A stretch of 10,000 nucleotides of DNA from Zymomonas sp. (GCF_020216885.1 NZ_JAIWON010000059.1:1-10000); one strand, 5' to 3'. Positions 1-6,557 are shown, counted from the stretch's first letter. A program made the numbers and translations. Notes: a model not told the origin generated them from the letters alone.

Positions 1-467
1 TTTATGAAGAAATTAACACCCCTCTCAATCCTCGTCTTTTGAAAGAAGCCAAAAGAAAGATAGATATTCCTTTGGCATCAGGTGAAAGAATTTATTCTCG
101 CTGGGGATTTTTGCCTTTCCTTGAAGACCGCTCAATCGATGTTATTCAACCTGATTTGGGAACTTGTGGGGGATTCACTGAATTTAAAAAAATTGCCGAT
201 ATGGCACATATTTTTGAAGTCACGGTACAAGCCCATGTTGCTGGCACCGGCGTTGCCGAAGCCGCCTCTTTGCATGCAGAAATTGCTATCCCGAATTTTT
301 GTATTCATGAGCATCACCAAAAGACTTTGCTGCCTGAATATGAAGAGCTTTGTGTGCACAATTACCAACCTGTCAAAGGCCGCTATAAAGTACCAGAATT
401 GCCGGGTATCGGACAGGATATCACGGAAAATCTATATCAGATTTCCGACTATGTCAGCATAGCCTAG
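1..467 (+). CDS. Enolase-superfamily (mandelate racemase/sugar-acid dehydratase-like) protein, 3' part
   Basis: This is the C-terminal 154 residues of an enzyme whose start lies upstream of the window; the reading frame enters at base 3. It carries the barrel-half landmarks of the mandelate racemase subgroup of the enolase superfamily. These are a YEE pair at the first residues (metal ligand region), SGER with Glu28, IQPDLGTCGG with Asp51, QAHV with His78 (the Asp-His general base pair), and NFCIHE with Glu103 near the last strand. Family members abstract a proton alpha to a carboxylate using Mg2+; the layout most resembles galactonate/gluconate-type acid sugar dehydratases, but the substrate cannot be told from this part. 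Galactarolactone cycloisomerase or an epimerase remain possible. It ends in TAG, and its stop codon overlaps the AGGAG ribosome site of the next gene, so the two are very probably co-transcribed. Confidence 0.85.
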   Translation, partial: YEEINTPLNPRLLKEAKRKIDIPLASGERIYSRWGFLPFLEDRSIDVIQPDLGTCGGFTEFKKIADMAHIFEVTVQAHVAGTGVAEAASLHAEIAIPNFCIHEHHQKTLLPEYEELCVHNYQPVKGRYKVPELPGIGQDITENLYQISDYVSIA

Positions 468-477
468 GAGCAGGAAA

Positions 478-1134
478 ATGGCGAATAAAGCTGGAAAGGA
501 TAGTTTGAGCTGCACTAATTGCGCGGTTAACACCTGCAAAAAAGAAGCTGGAAAGTATCCCGAATTTTGTCCGACCGTCAGCCTGTCAGATCAGGAAATA
601 GACGATATTATAGAGCTTTATAGCCATGACCATGAAGTTCGCAGGCTGGCTGTGGCTGGGTCGGAAGTCGAAGGCGCATTCTATGGCAAATATACCCGTG
701 TTGAAGAGGTTATGGAATTTGCGCGCAGGATCAATGCCAAAAAAATCGGGATTGCGACCTGTATTGGTCTTATAGAAGAAAGCCGCATCTTTGCGCGTAT
801 TTTGAAAGCCAAGGGATTTGAGGCTTTTGGAGTGGCTTGCAAAGTAGGTGCTGTCGAGAAGACCAAGATAAATATTGAACTGCAATATTTGCGGCAGCCT
901 TTTGAACGGATATGCAATCCGGTCTGGCAAGCAAAATTGCTCAACAAACAAAAAACCGAACTGAATGTTGTCATGGGATTATGCGTTGGACATGATAGTT
1001 TATTCTATCGTTATTCCGAAGCCCCAGCGACAACTTTGGTCACAAAAGACCGGATAACTGGGCATAACCCGATTGCGCCTCTACAGGGGGTGAAGACCTA
1101 TTACAGCCATTTGTTAAAAACAGAAAAAGATTAA
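478..1134 (+). CDS. DUF1847 family cysteine-rich protein
   Basis: This 218-residue soluble protein has no signal peptide or membrane segment. The N-terminus has a CxxC...C...C cluster (Cys12, Cys15, Cys20, Cys31) that looks like a metal or iron-sulfur site, with further cysteines at 95, 121, 146 and 169. The C-terminal segment with VMGLCVGHDS (about 165-174) and GHNPIAPL (195-202) is what I recognise as characteristic of the DUF1847 family, whose function is not established. The start is supported by AGGAG at 466-470, seven bases before the ATG. The gene follows the enolase-superfamily gene with a 10-base gap, suggesting one operon and perhaps a role in the same catabolic step, though that is inference. 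The family call is from memory of its motifs; the cysteine pattern is directly visible. Confidence 0.85.
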   Translation: MANKAGKDSLSCTNCAVNTCKKEAGKYPEFCPTVSLSDQEIDDIIELYSHDHEVRRLAVAGSEVEGAFYGKYTRVEEVMEFARRINAKKIGIATCIGLIEESRIFARILKAKGFEAFGVACKVGAVEKTKINIELQYLRQPFERICNPVWQAKLLNKQKTELNVVMGLCVGHDSLFYRYSEAPATTLVTKDRITGHNPIAPLQGVKTYYSHLLKTEKD

Positions 1135-1143
1135 AATAATGAT

Positions 1144-1189
1144 AGGCTTCTTTCTGTCTCTTCTGGAAAGAAGGAGCAGAAGGAAGCCT
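1144..1189 (+). terminator. Strong hairpin after the DUF1847 gene (terminator-like, no U-tract)
   Basis: A 13-bp stem (1144-1156 with 1177-1189, one G-T wobble) encloses a 20-base loop that can itself pair partly. It starts ten bases after the upstream stop codon. The right arm is followed by GATAAATAAAAAAC rather than a T run, so it is not a classical intrinsic terminator. It may be a 3'-end stabiliser, a Rho-dependent end, or part of the guaA leader. Confidence 0.4.
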
Positions 1190-1204
1190 TGATAAATAAA
1201 AAAC

Positions 1205-1210
1205 TATAAT
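1205..1210 (+). promoter_or_regulatory. Possible -10 element of a guaA promoter
   Basis: A perfect TATAAT lies about 138 bases before the guaA start, just after the hairpin. No good -35 box sits at 16-18 bases upstream (TTGATA at 1189-1194 is too close), so this is a weak prediction. Confidence 0.25.
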
Positions 1211-1253
1211 CGTATCGTCTTGAGACATCTTTAAAAAAGATTGAATCTGAAAG

Positions 1254-1287
1254 TCCTATCAAAAAAATGGCCTGATTAAGGATAGGA
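1254..1287 (+). promoter_or_regulatory. Inverted repeat in the guaA leader
   Basis: TCCTATC at 1254-1260 is exactly complementary to GATAGGA at 1281-1287, with a 20-base loop. It lies about 60 bases before the guaA start, in the probable untranslated leader. It could be an operator or an RNA hairpin; I do not recognise a known riboswitch class. Confidence 0.3.
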
Positions 1288-1347
1288 AGTGATCTTCTGG
1301 CATGAAGCATCTGGACAGGAGCGTTTAACCCCCTTATCGAAAGCGCT

Positions 1348-2928
1348 ATGTCCGTTTCTTCAATCGCCGATAAAATTGTTTCTGAATCGATTCTCATTGT
1401 CGATTTCGGAAGCCAAGTCACTCAGCTTATCGCTCGCCGTGTCCGTGAAGCCGGTGTATATAGCGAAATCGTCCCTTTTAACCGTGCGGAAGAGGCTTTT
1501 CAGCGCTTGCAGCCGAAAGGGATCATCCTTTCGGGCAGTCCGGCTTCTGTTGTCGCAGGAGGCAGTCCGCGCGCACCGGAATCCTTTTTTAAGGCCGGTA
1601 TCCCGATTTTCGGTATCTGCTATGGGCAGCAGGTCATGTGCCATCAGTTAGGCGGAAAAGTGACCGCTAATGATGTCGATGGCGAATTTGGCCGCGCCTT
1701 TATTGATGTGATCGCGCCCTCCCCTCTGTTTGAAAATTTGTGGAAGGTCGGCGAAAAGCATCAAGTATGGATGAGCCATGCCGATCGGGTCGAGGCTTTG
1801 CCTGAAGGCTTTAAGCCGATTGCGGTTTCTGATGGTGCGCCTTTTGCTTTAATCGCTGATGAAAAGCGCCGTTTTTATGGTATGCAATTTCATCCTGAAG
1901 TGGTGCATACCCCCGATGGTGCAAAGCTGATCGCTCATTTCGTTCATGAGATTTGCGGCTTGGCCGGTGATTGGACAATGGCGGAGTTCCGTCAGACGAA
2001 AATCGCTGAAATCAAAAAACAGGTTGGCGATGGGCGCGTTATTTGCGGTTTGTCGGGCGGCGTTGATTCTTCTGTGACCGCTGTTTTGGTGCATGAAGCC
2101 ATTGGCGACCAGTTGACTTGCGTTTTTGTCGATCATGGTTTGATGCGTCAGGGGGAAGCCGAGCAGGTCGTTTCCCTGTTCCGTGAGCATTACGGTATCA
2201 AGCTGGTTCACGTGAATGCCGAAGACCGCTTCTTGGCTGGCTTAAAGGGTGTAACTGATCCCGAAACCAAGCGGAAATTTATCGGTAAAACTTTTATCGA
2301 AATTTTTGAAGAAGAAGCCAAGAAAATCGGTGGTGCCGACTTCCTTGCCCAAGGCACCCTTTATCCCGATGTGATTGAAAGTGTCAGTTTCCTAGGGGGC
2401 CCTTCGGTAACGATTAAAAGCCATCACAATGTTGGCGGCTTGCCAGAACGCATGAATATGAAGCTGGTCGAGCCGCTTCGTGAATTATTCAAGGATGAAG
2501 TCCGCGATTTGGGTCGTGAACTCGGTATGCCAGATGTTTTCGTTGATCGGCATCCTTTCCCCGGCCCTGGTTTGGCTATTCGTATTCCCGGTGAAGTGAC
2601 AAAAGAACGCTGTGATATCCTGCGTAAGGCAGATGCGGTTTATCTGGAAGAAATCCGCAATGCCGGTTTGTATAATGCAATCTGGCAGGCTTTTGCGGTG
2701 TTGTTGCCAGTCAGAACCGTAGGTGTGATGGGTGACGGCAGAACGTACGATTCCGTTTGTGCCTTGCGGGCGGTGACTTCGACGGACGGAATGACCGCTG
2801 AAATTTATCCTTTCCAGCCGGAATTTCTAGCCAATGTCGCAACCCGTATTGTGAATGAGGTCAGAGGTATTAACCGTGTGACCTATGATTTCACCTCCAA
2901 GCCACCCGGAACGATTGAATGGGAATGA
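1348..2928 (+). CDS. guaA: GMP synthase (glutamine-hydrolysing)
   Basis: This enzyme converts XMP, ATP and glutamine to GMP, the last step of guanine nucleotide synthesis, in the cytoplasm. It is 526 residues, essentially the same as the E. coli enzyme. The class I glutamine amidotransferase domain comes first: VDFGSQ near residue 18, the oxyanion region LSGSP at 61-65, nucleophile Cys91 in GICYGQQ, and the His182/Glu184 pair in FHPEV. The ATP pyrophosphatase domain follows with the P-loop SGGVDS at 236-241, then the GuaA-specific C-terminal dimerisation domain ending in TIEWE. The ATG at 1348 is the only usual start codon after an in-frame stop at 1303. Its ribosome site is weak: CAGGAG lies about 30 bases upstream, too far to be conventional. 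The gene has no partner in the window and is closed by a strong terminator, so it is probably transcribed alone. Confidence 0.97.
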   Translation: MSVSSIADKIVSESILIVDFGSQVTQLIARRVREAGVYSEIVPFNRAEEAFQRLQPKGIILSGSPASVVAGGSPRAPESFFKAGIPIFGICYGQQVMCHQLGGKVTANDVDGEFGRAFIDVIAPSPLFENLWKVGEKHQVWMSHADRVEALPEGFKPIAVSDGAPFALIADEKRRFYGMQFHPEVVHTPDGAKLIAHFVHEICGLAGDWTMAEFRQTKIAEIKKQVGDGRVICGLSGGVDSSVTAVLVHEAIGDQLTCVFVDHGLMRQGEAEQVVSLFREHYGIKLVHVNAEDRFLAGLKGVTDPETKRKFIGKTFIEIFEEEAKKIGGADFLAQGTLYPDVIESVSFLGGPSVTIKSHHNVGGLPERMNMKLVEPLRELFKDEVRDLGRELGMPDVFVDRHPFPGPGLAIRIPGEVTKERCDILRKADAVYLEEIRNAGLYNAIWQAFAVLLPVRTVGVMGDGRTYDSVCALRAVTSTDGMTAEIYPFQPEFLANVATRIVNEVRGINRVTYDFTSKPPGTIEWE

Positions 2929-2974
2929 TCCCGCGTCTGGCATAGGGTGGCACCACCCAGTGTGAAAATGCATG

Positions 2975-3002
2975 AAAGCCCGCAGAAATGCGGGCTTTTT
3001 TT
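2975..3002 (+). terminator. Intrinsic terminator of guaA
   Basis: GCCCGCA (2978-2984) pairs with TGCGGGC (2989-2995) around a GAAA tetraloop. AAA before the stem can extend it into the run of seven T residues at 2996-3002. It lies about 46 bases after the guaA stop codon. A smaller GGGTG/CACCC hairpin (2945-2958) precedes it. Confidence 0.92.
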
Positions 3003-3141
3003 AGTCCAGCATTAGTCTGGCCACAAACGGGATTGCCTCTTGCCTCATATCATAACCACCGGCACAATCTGAATTGATGCCAATGACGGTATTCTCTTTT
3101 ATCCTTAAGACGTTCATTGAATCGGCTTTAAGAATTTTCAT
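3001..3141 (-). pseudogene. 46-codon open frame, possible C-terminal gene remnant
   Basis: Reading leftwards from an ATG at 3141, an uninterrupted frame of 46 codons ends at TAA (3003-3001), overlapping the T run of the guaA terminator. It contains the phrase INSDCAGGYDMRQ, which has a protein-like composition, and it uses ordinary codons. There is no recognisable ribosome site before the ATG or the adjacent GTG, and an in-frame TGA lies three codons further upstream. I do not recognise the family. It could be a small gene, a degraded C-terminus, or chance. Confidence 0.25.
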
Positions 3142-3489
3142 CACCGACCGTCAGTATCCATGAGATAGGTCGAGATAACCAGTAAGGATGATAACAGGCG
3201 GCCTTCGCGTGCGAAGCTTTCGCGCCTTATCCCCTCCCTATCGTCACAAAATCATTTTTGATGACATCGTCTTTGCTTTTTTCATCAGGATATGCCGGAA
3301 TGCTATTCCTATCGAGCCGATGCCTATACCGCCCAGTAGGGAAAACGCGTTATTGCCTTCGGCTTTGTCCTAGCTTTTGGCGTTACCACCACCTGAACAG
3401 GCTGTAATCTATTGAGCAAGTTAAAAAGGATCCCAGTTTGCTGCCTCCATTTCGAGCCTGATATCATGCTGCGCATGAAGGATAAGGTG
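3142..3489 (-). other. Gene-free stretch with broken minus-strand frames
   Basis: No intact gene is seen here. On the minus strand, from about 3405 leftwards, one frame reads TACSGGGNAKS, a stop, then DKAEGNNAFSLLGG and a short hydrophobic Gly/Ile run followed by a Lys-rich tail ending near 3243. A second frame overlaps it with PAYPDEKSKDDVI. The lipobox-like Cys, Gly-rich stretch and hydrophobic segment are suggestive of a decayed envelope protein, but stops and frame changes break it up. The other open frames in this stretch have low-complexity or improbable sequences. Confidence 0.25.
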
Positions 3490-3798
3490 TTAGAGATAAT
3501 AACTGTAAATAATAAGGGCAATTCCGCCGATGACCGCCATGACAGACCATCCTGTCATCCCGATCCCTAGAAAGCTATGTTCTGTTTTAGACCAAATTTT
3601 TTTAAAGAGTCTTGCCATAAACAGATTTACAACCGCGCCGAATAGTAGCCCTATACCATCGGCCATATAAGCGGCCGGATGCAAGGCCATACTCTGCAAA
3701 AAAATCGGCCGAAGAAGAAATGTTGCGCCCAGCATAGCGGCAATCAATAGGAAGACAGAAACCATACCTAACCCTGACCAACGGGCAATCACAATCAT
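3490..3798 (-). CDS. Small three-helix membrane protein of unknown function
   Basis: This 102-residue protein is predicted to sit in the inner membrane, with hydrophobic segments at about residues 9-29, 44-63 and 80-100. A basic stretch (ARLFKKIWSK, 62-71) lies between the second and third, fitting a cytoplasmic loop. The ATG at 3798 is chosen because AAGGAA (3812-3807) stands eight bases before it. An ATG 26 codons upstream (3876) would add a charged, non-homologous-looking extension and has no ribosome site. I do not recognise the family. The gene stands alone, with a long non-coding region upstream and only a weak hairpin (3464-3478) downstream. Hydrophobicity, codon use and ribosome site together make it a real gene rather than chance. 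Confidence 0.7.
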   Translation of the reverse strand: MIVIARWSGLGMVSVFLLIAAMLGATFLLRPIFLQSMALHPAAYMADGIGLLFGAVVNLFMARLFKKIWSKTEHSFLGIGMTGWSVMAVIGGIALIIYSYYL

Positions 3799-4121
3799 TT
3801 TTAAAGTTCCTTGCTCATTTAGCTGTAATAAGAGCGCGCATAGTCGCGTAAAATCTTTTTTCTTGCAAATATGCATCGAGTAATTTTTTGAAAAAAGAAG
3901 CGTTTTTTGGGGTGGCTTCTCGATGGACTTTTTACTGAAGAGAGAATGTCTTCTGCCAAAAAAAGGAAAGCAAGGCGATTAAATTCTATGGCGGACTTCA
4001 TCTGAGTGTTGGCAGTCTTGGAGAGAAGAGAATCTCTGTCTCGAACGCGATTGTAACAAGCGTCTATTCTGCCTGAGCTATCTTTTCTGACAGAGACTAC
4101 CCTTTTTTTTAACCACATCGT

Positions 4122-4298
4122 CTAGTGAATTACTTTTAAAAAAGCATTTTGTTCTTGTCTGATATTTCTTGAAGGATGGGTGTCAGGCTCATCTTCTATA
4201 GAAGATCAAGGCTCAATCAATGTGGACTCATGAGGGGCTTCGGTAGATGCGGCCTGAATCCCAGCTGATAAATGAGAAAAACTAAAACAGACAGCTAA
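4122..4298 (-). pseudogene. Remnant resembling the N-terminus of an exported protein
   Basis: Reading leftwards from 4298, the frame gives LAVCFSFSHLSAGIQAAS followed by TEAPHES, a TGA (4208-4206), then SSIEDEPDTHPSRN and on to TAG at 4122-4124. The first 18 residues look like the hydrophobic core and Ala-x-Ala-like cleavage region of a signal peptide, followed by a polar mature start as in outer-membrane receptors. No start codon is available: TAA precedes the first Leu codon. An ATG exists upstream in another frame, which would fit a frameshift. The identity is not recognisable from so short a piece. Confidence 0.35.
4191..4206. repeat. Perfect 16-bp palindrome
   Basis: ATCTTCTATAGAAGAT is identical to its reverse complement. 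It overlaps the in-frame TGA of the exported-protein remnant. It could be a dimeric regulator site or a chance palindrome; I do not recognise the motif. Confidence 0.4.
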
Positions 4299-4341
4299 TT
4301 AGGTGATTCCATTATGCCATGCTGTAAAGCTCCAGCTGTGC

Positions 4342-4548
4342 TTAAAACAAATCTGAGCATTTCTTTGCACATTTATTAGATGAACACAGCACAGTATCTT
4401 GTAATAAATTATCTAAATTAGGTGTAATATCAATAATTACACCCTTATGATCAATAAAAATCAAAAATATTGATGAGACATGCACCCAGTAAATTAAATA
4501 AATAATTAGTATATTATACCGTTTTATCGATGTAAAATAATAGTATTT
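4342..4548 (-). pseudogene. 68-codon open frame without a usual start in its first part
   Basis: In very AT-rich DNA the minus strand stays open for 68 codons (4548 to the TAA at 4344-4342). The C-terminal half reads as plausible protein, for example DHKGVIIDITPNLDNLLQD followed by a short Cys/Lys-rich tail (CSSNKCAKKCSDLF). The first half is Ile/Tyr-rich. No ATG occurs; a GTG at 4485 would give 47 residues but has no ribosome site. I do not recognise a family. It is best taken as a fragment of a decayed or acquired gene, with chance as the alternative. Confidence 0.3.
4421..4443. repeat. 8-bp perfect inverted repeat
   Basis: GGTGTAAT (4421-4428) and ATTACACC (4436-4443) are exact complements around a 7-base spacer, inside the AT-rich core. 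The form suits a dimeric operator or a small hairpin. Confidence 0.4.
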
Positions 4549-4561
4549 TTATACTTAAACG

Positions 4562-4581
4562 ATCATTTAAAAATAAATGAT
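4562..4581. repeat. 8-bp perfect inverted repeat with AAAA loop
   Basis: ATCATTTA (4562-4569) pairs exactly with TAAATGAT (4574-4581) across four A residues. It sits at the most AT-rich point, between the two outward-facing open frames. Confidence 0.4.
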
Positions 4582-4601
4582 ATATTATATAATAATTTTA
4601 A

Positions 4602-4808
4602 TATTATTGCCTTATACATAAAGATGAATTTATTATTTCAATAAAAGCAATATTCCGTATATTATTAAAACATGATTTTGAGAATAAATTCGCATTTACT
4701 GGAATAGATACGGGTATGCTACCCGAGTTACCAATTACAATTTTAGAAAAAGATAACAAGCGGTTGGTTAATTTTGGAGAGTTAAAGACAGCTAGCCTGT
4801 TTGTATAG
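4602..4808 (+). pseudogene. 68-codon open frame lacking a start codon, probable C-terminal remnant
   Basis: The plus strand is open from just after a TAA (4599-4601) to TAG (4806-4808). It reads like protein in its second half: KHDFENKFAFTGIDTGMLPE, then a beta-strand-like PITILEKDNKRLVNFGELKT. The only ATG in frame (4716) would leave 30 residues. No ribosome site is present before it. The balanced residue use suggests a real gene's C-terminus left after loss of the front. I do not recognise the family. Confidence 0.35.
4711..4725. repeat. Short perfect hairpin
   Basis: CGGGTA (4711-4716) and TACCCG (4720-4725) pair around three bases. There is no following T run, so it is not an intrinsic terminator. 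Confidence 0.3.
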
Positions 4809-4886
4809 TTTGCTGATCTTATGAGTGGTGAATACCAATATCACAAAGCTTTATAGAAGTTTTCTTAAATATTTTTTCTTATTAAG

Positions 4887-4914
4887 AAAAAGCCCGCATG
4901 AAGCGGGCTTTTTT
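4887..4914. terminator. Bidirectional intrinsic terminator
   Basis: AGCCCGC (4891-4897) pairs with GCGGGCT (4903-4909) around ATGAA. Four A residues before and a T run after extend the stem, so it can work on both strands. On the minus strand it lies about 50 bases after the regulator gene's stop codon and is its likely terminator. Its core is nearly the same as the guaA terminator. Confidence 0.85.
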
Positions 4915-4961
4915 AGTAGAGAGGGTTTTATTGAAAAGCCTATTTTTGTCCATGCTGGCTT

Positions 4962-5981
4962 TTAAAGGGCGCGCATGACGAGGCTGATTGAGGCCGCGAG
5001 ATAGGGAATCATGGCATCCATCGCCATATCAGAAAGCTGGATAAAGACGCGGCGACCATCGCGAGGATCGGCGATACGGACAAAGATTTTTTCTTCCGTC
5101 AATGATTTGATCCAACGTAGCGCCGTTGTTGGCGGCACAGCAGAAGCAATGCACAGGCTGGAAACCGAGACTTGGCGGCCTTCCAATCGGGCAGCCGTTA
5201 AGTCAAGCAGCATATCCCAAGCTGGATCCGCAAAAAGCGAAGCCGAGAAATACTGATCCCGCAAGCGGCGTGAACGAATAATAGCCCGAACCACAGCGGC
5301 ATTGATATTGATCTTTTTCTGTTCGGGTTGTGCTTCGGTCGTGACCACCCCATGACTACGGCTTTCCCCGTTAAAAGAGGATGGCAGCGCGTAATTCATC
5401 TTGGCATTTTCTTCACTGGACAATGATTCCAGCATTCTGGCAATGCGGCTGACTTCTTCGCTGATCGTTTTTAATGGCGGTCTTCTTGTGTCGGAAACCA
5501 CATCATGCAGCGTTAAAGAAAGAGGACGAACCGCCTTCTTTAAGGCAGGTAGCCAGCTTTTTTCATCGCCGCTGACAAGTAACTGCACATCCGTTTCGAA
5601 GAAGCGGTTATAAGCCATATCAACAAACGCTAAGGGAATATTCAGAACCACCCCGATAACATCATAGGATAATCTGGCGAGAATGGCATCCATCAATTCA
5701 TCGGCCAGTTTTTCATCTTGAAGCGATGTCATATCAAGCAAAATAGCATCCCCCGCCATGCCATTTCGCAAAACTTCTACCGCTTCATTGATCGGAAATA
5801 AACGGGTTGTAAAACCCATATGAGTAACGGAATCTTCCAGTTCCATTTGCCGTTCGGCATCCGAGGCAATTACCAAAATCTGGGGTGCCGTTTTATAAAG
5901 CAAAGCGCCTTGGTTTTTTGGGACATTTCCCAGATTATAAAAAGAAGGATTGGTGCTTGCTGATTTTTCCAGTCCCACCAT
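4962..5981 (-). CDS. Receiver-like/MarR-type winged-helix transcriptional regulator
   Basis: This 339-residue cytoplasmic protein has two recognisable parts. Residues about 34-155 have the alternating strand/helix pattern of a response-regulator receiver: ILVIASDAE at strand 1, and AILLDM with Asp83 at the phosphorylation position. The usual second acidic residue at strand 1 and the conserved Lys after strand 5 are not evident, so phosphorylation is doubtful. Residues about 228-318 form a MarR-like winged helix: a recognition-helix segment PPTTALRWIKSL (283-294) and a wing with DPRDGRR (305-311). The ATG at 5981 is chosen because AGGGAG (5995-5990) is eight bases upstream; an ATG at 6005 would add eight residues without a good site. 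It is transcribed away from the acyl carrier protein/palmitoyltransferase pair, and the shared 265-base gap makes it a candidate regulator of that pair or of itself. The targets are inference. Confidence 0.85.
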   Translation of the reverse strand: MVGLEKSASTNPSFYNLGNVPKNQGALLYKTAPQILVIASDAERQMELEDSVTHMGFTTRLFPINEAVEVLRNGMAGDAILLDMTSLQDEKLADELMDAILARLSYDVIGVVLNIPLAFVDMAYNRFFETDVQLLVSGDEKSWLPALKKAVRPLSLTLHDVVSDTRRPPLKTISEEVSRIARMLESLSSEENAKMNYALPSSFNGESRSHGVVTTEAQPEQKKININAAVVRAIIRSRRLRDQYFSASLFADPAWDMLLDLTAARLEGRQVSVSSLCIASAVPPTTALRWIKSLTEEKIFVRIADPRDGRRVFIQLSDMAMDAMIPYLAASISLVMRAL

Positions 5982-6151
5982 CGCGTATACTCCCTGTTTA
6001 GACATGCTCTCGCTATTACTCGTGATGTCGATGTCTGTAGGCTATCTTCTCTGTCAAAGCGGAGCATTCCTAGATTAACCACCTCCATAACGGAGACATA
6101 TTTTTGCCCATGTTCGCGCCTTATATGTGGAGCATACCCACGGGGGTGATG

Positions 6152-6177
6152 TTTTTCCCGAATAAAGACGGGAAAAA
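6152..6177. promoter_or_regulatory. Inverted repeat in the divergent promoter region
   Basis: TTTTTCCCG (6152-6160) pairs with CGGGAAAAA (6169-6177) over an 8-base loop, about 70 bases before the acyl carrier protein start. Neither strand has a T run after the stem, so an operator or leader hairpin is more likely than a terminator. Confidence 0.35.
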
Positions 6178-6246
6178 AAAATATTTTCGTTTAATAGCTT
6201 TAATTACGTAACAAATGCGCTTTTGTTGAGTGAAGGGATATCAATT

Positions 6247-6495
6247 ATGACTGAAAATAAGGCTATTTGGCAGCAGACTGTCGCGCTTATCGAACCGTTC
6301 AACAAAAAAGCGGTTCCTTTGACCGCAGAGACCAGCTTTGCGACTGGCCTTGAATGGGACAGTTTGACGGTTATGGATTTCGTTGCTGCGGTTGAAGACG
6401 AGTTCGATATTTCGATTTCGATGAACTTGCAGGCCGAAATTGAAACGGTCGGCCAGCTTGTGGCGGTGATTGAAAAGCTGGTAAACGAAAAATAA
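6247..6495 (+). CDS. acpR: Acyl carrier protein dedicated to serine palmitoyltransferase
   Basis: This 82-residue acidic protein has the acyl carrier fold signature: WDSLTVMDF with Ser39 as the 4'-phosphopantetheine attachment site, followed by an acidic helix (AAVEDEFDI) and the final helix VGQLVAVIEKLV. It is distinct from the fatty-acid-synthase AcpP, lacking the familiar LGADSLD motif. The ATG at 6247 is preferred over a TTG at 6223 because AAGGGA (6233-6238) stands eight bases before it. It precedes the serine palmitoyltransferase gene by 62 bases on the same strand. In sphingomonads and Caulobacter a similar specialised acyl carrier protein sits beside this enzyme and is thought to supply its acyl chain; that role is transferred here by context. 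The gene symbol follows the Caulobacter usage. Confidence 0.9.
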   Translation: MTENKAIWQQTVALIEPFNKKAVPLTAETSFATGLEWDSLTVMDFVAAVEDEFDISISMNLQAEIETVGQLVAVIEKLVNEK

Positions 6496-6557
6496 TCGAT
6501 ATTCCCGAAGAGATAGGCGGTTGATACCGTCTGAAAAGAATTAAGTATTGAAAGTAT

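Larger units (their letters stand above)
3799..4961. other. Long gene-poor region with a very AT-rich core
   Basis: More than 1.1 kb carries no intact gene that I can support. About 3880-4120 is ordinary composition; a 99-codon minus-strand frame there has an improbable, Arg/Lys/Ser-rich sequence and no ribosome site. From about 4381 to 4680 I count 59 G or C in 300 bases (about 20%), far below the flanking genes. Inverted repeats and three remnant-like frames, listed separately, fall in 4120-4810. The region ends in a bidirectional terminator at 4887-4914. Confidence 0.6.

Noticed and set aside
1131..1421. 96-codon minus-strand open frame across the guaA leader
   Set aside because: It is antisense to the start of guaA and has no ribosome site or recognisable motif.
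3464..3478. TCATGC/GCATGA hairpin after the small membrane protein gene, considered as its terminator
   Set aside because: The stem is only 6 bp, and no T run follows on the minus strand.
3324..3521. 65-codon minus-strand open frame
   Set aside because: It overlaps the end of the membrane protein gene, has no ribosome site, and its sequence looks like chance; the competing frames in the same DNA look more protein-like.
3819..4118. 99-codon minus-strand open frame upstream of the small membrane protein gene
   Set aside because: It has no ribosome site, an improbable residue mix rich in Arg, Lys and Ser, and no recognisable motif; it overlaps the leader of the better-supported gene.
4381..4680. 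AT-rich core considered as a chromosomal replication origin
   Set aside because: No clear cluster of DnaA boxes and no neighbouring replication genes are seen; low GC and dyads alone are not enough.
6052..6057. TTGACA on the minus strand, considered as the -35 box of the regulator gene
   Set aside because: No convincing -10 element lies 16-18 bases beyond it, so a promoter call is not supported beyond the single hexamer.
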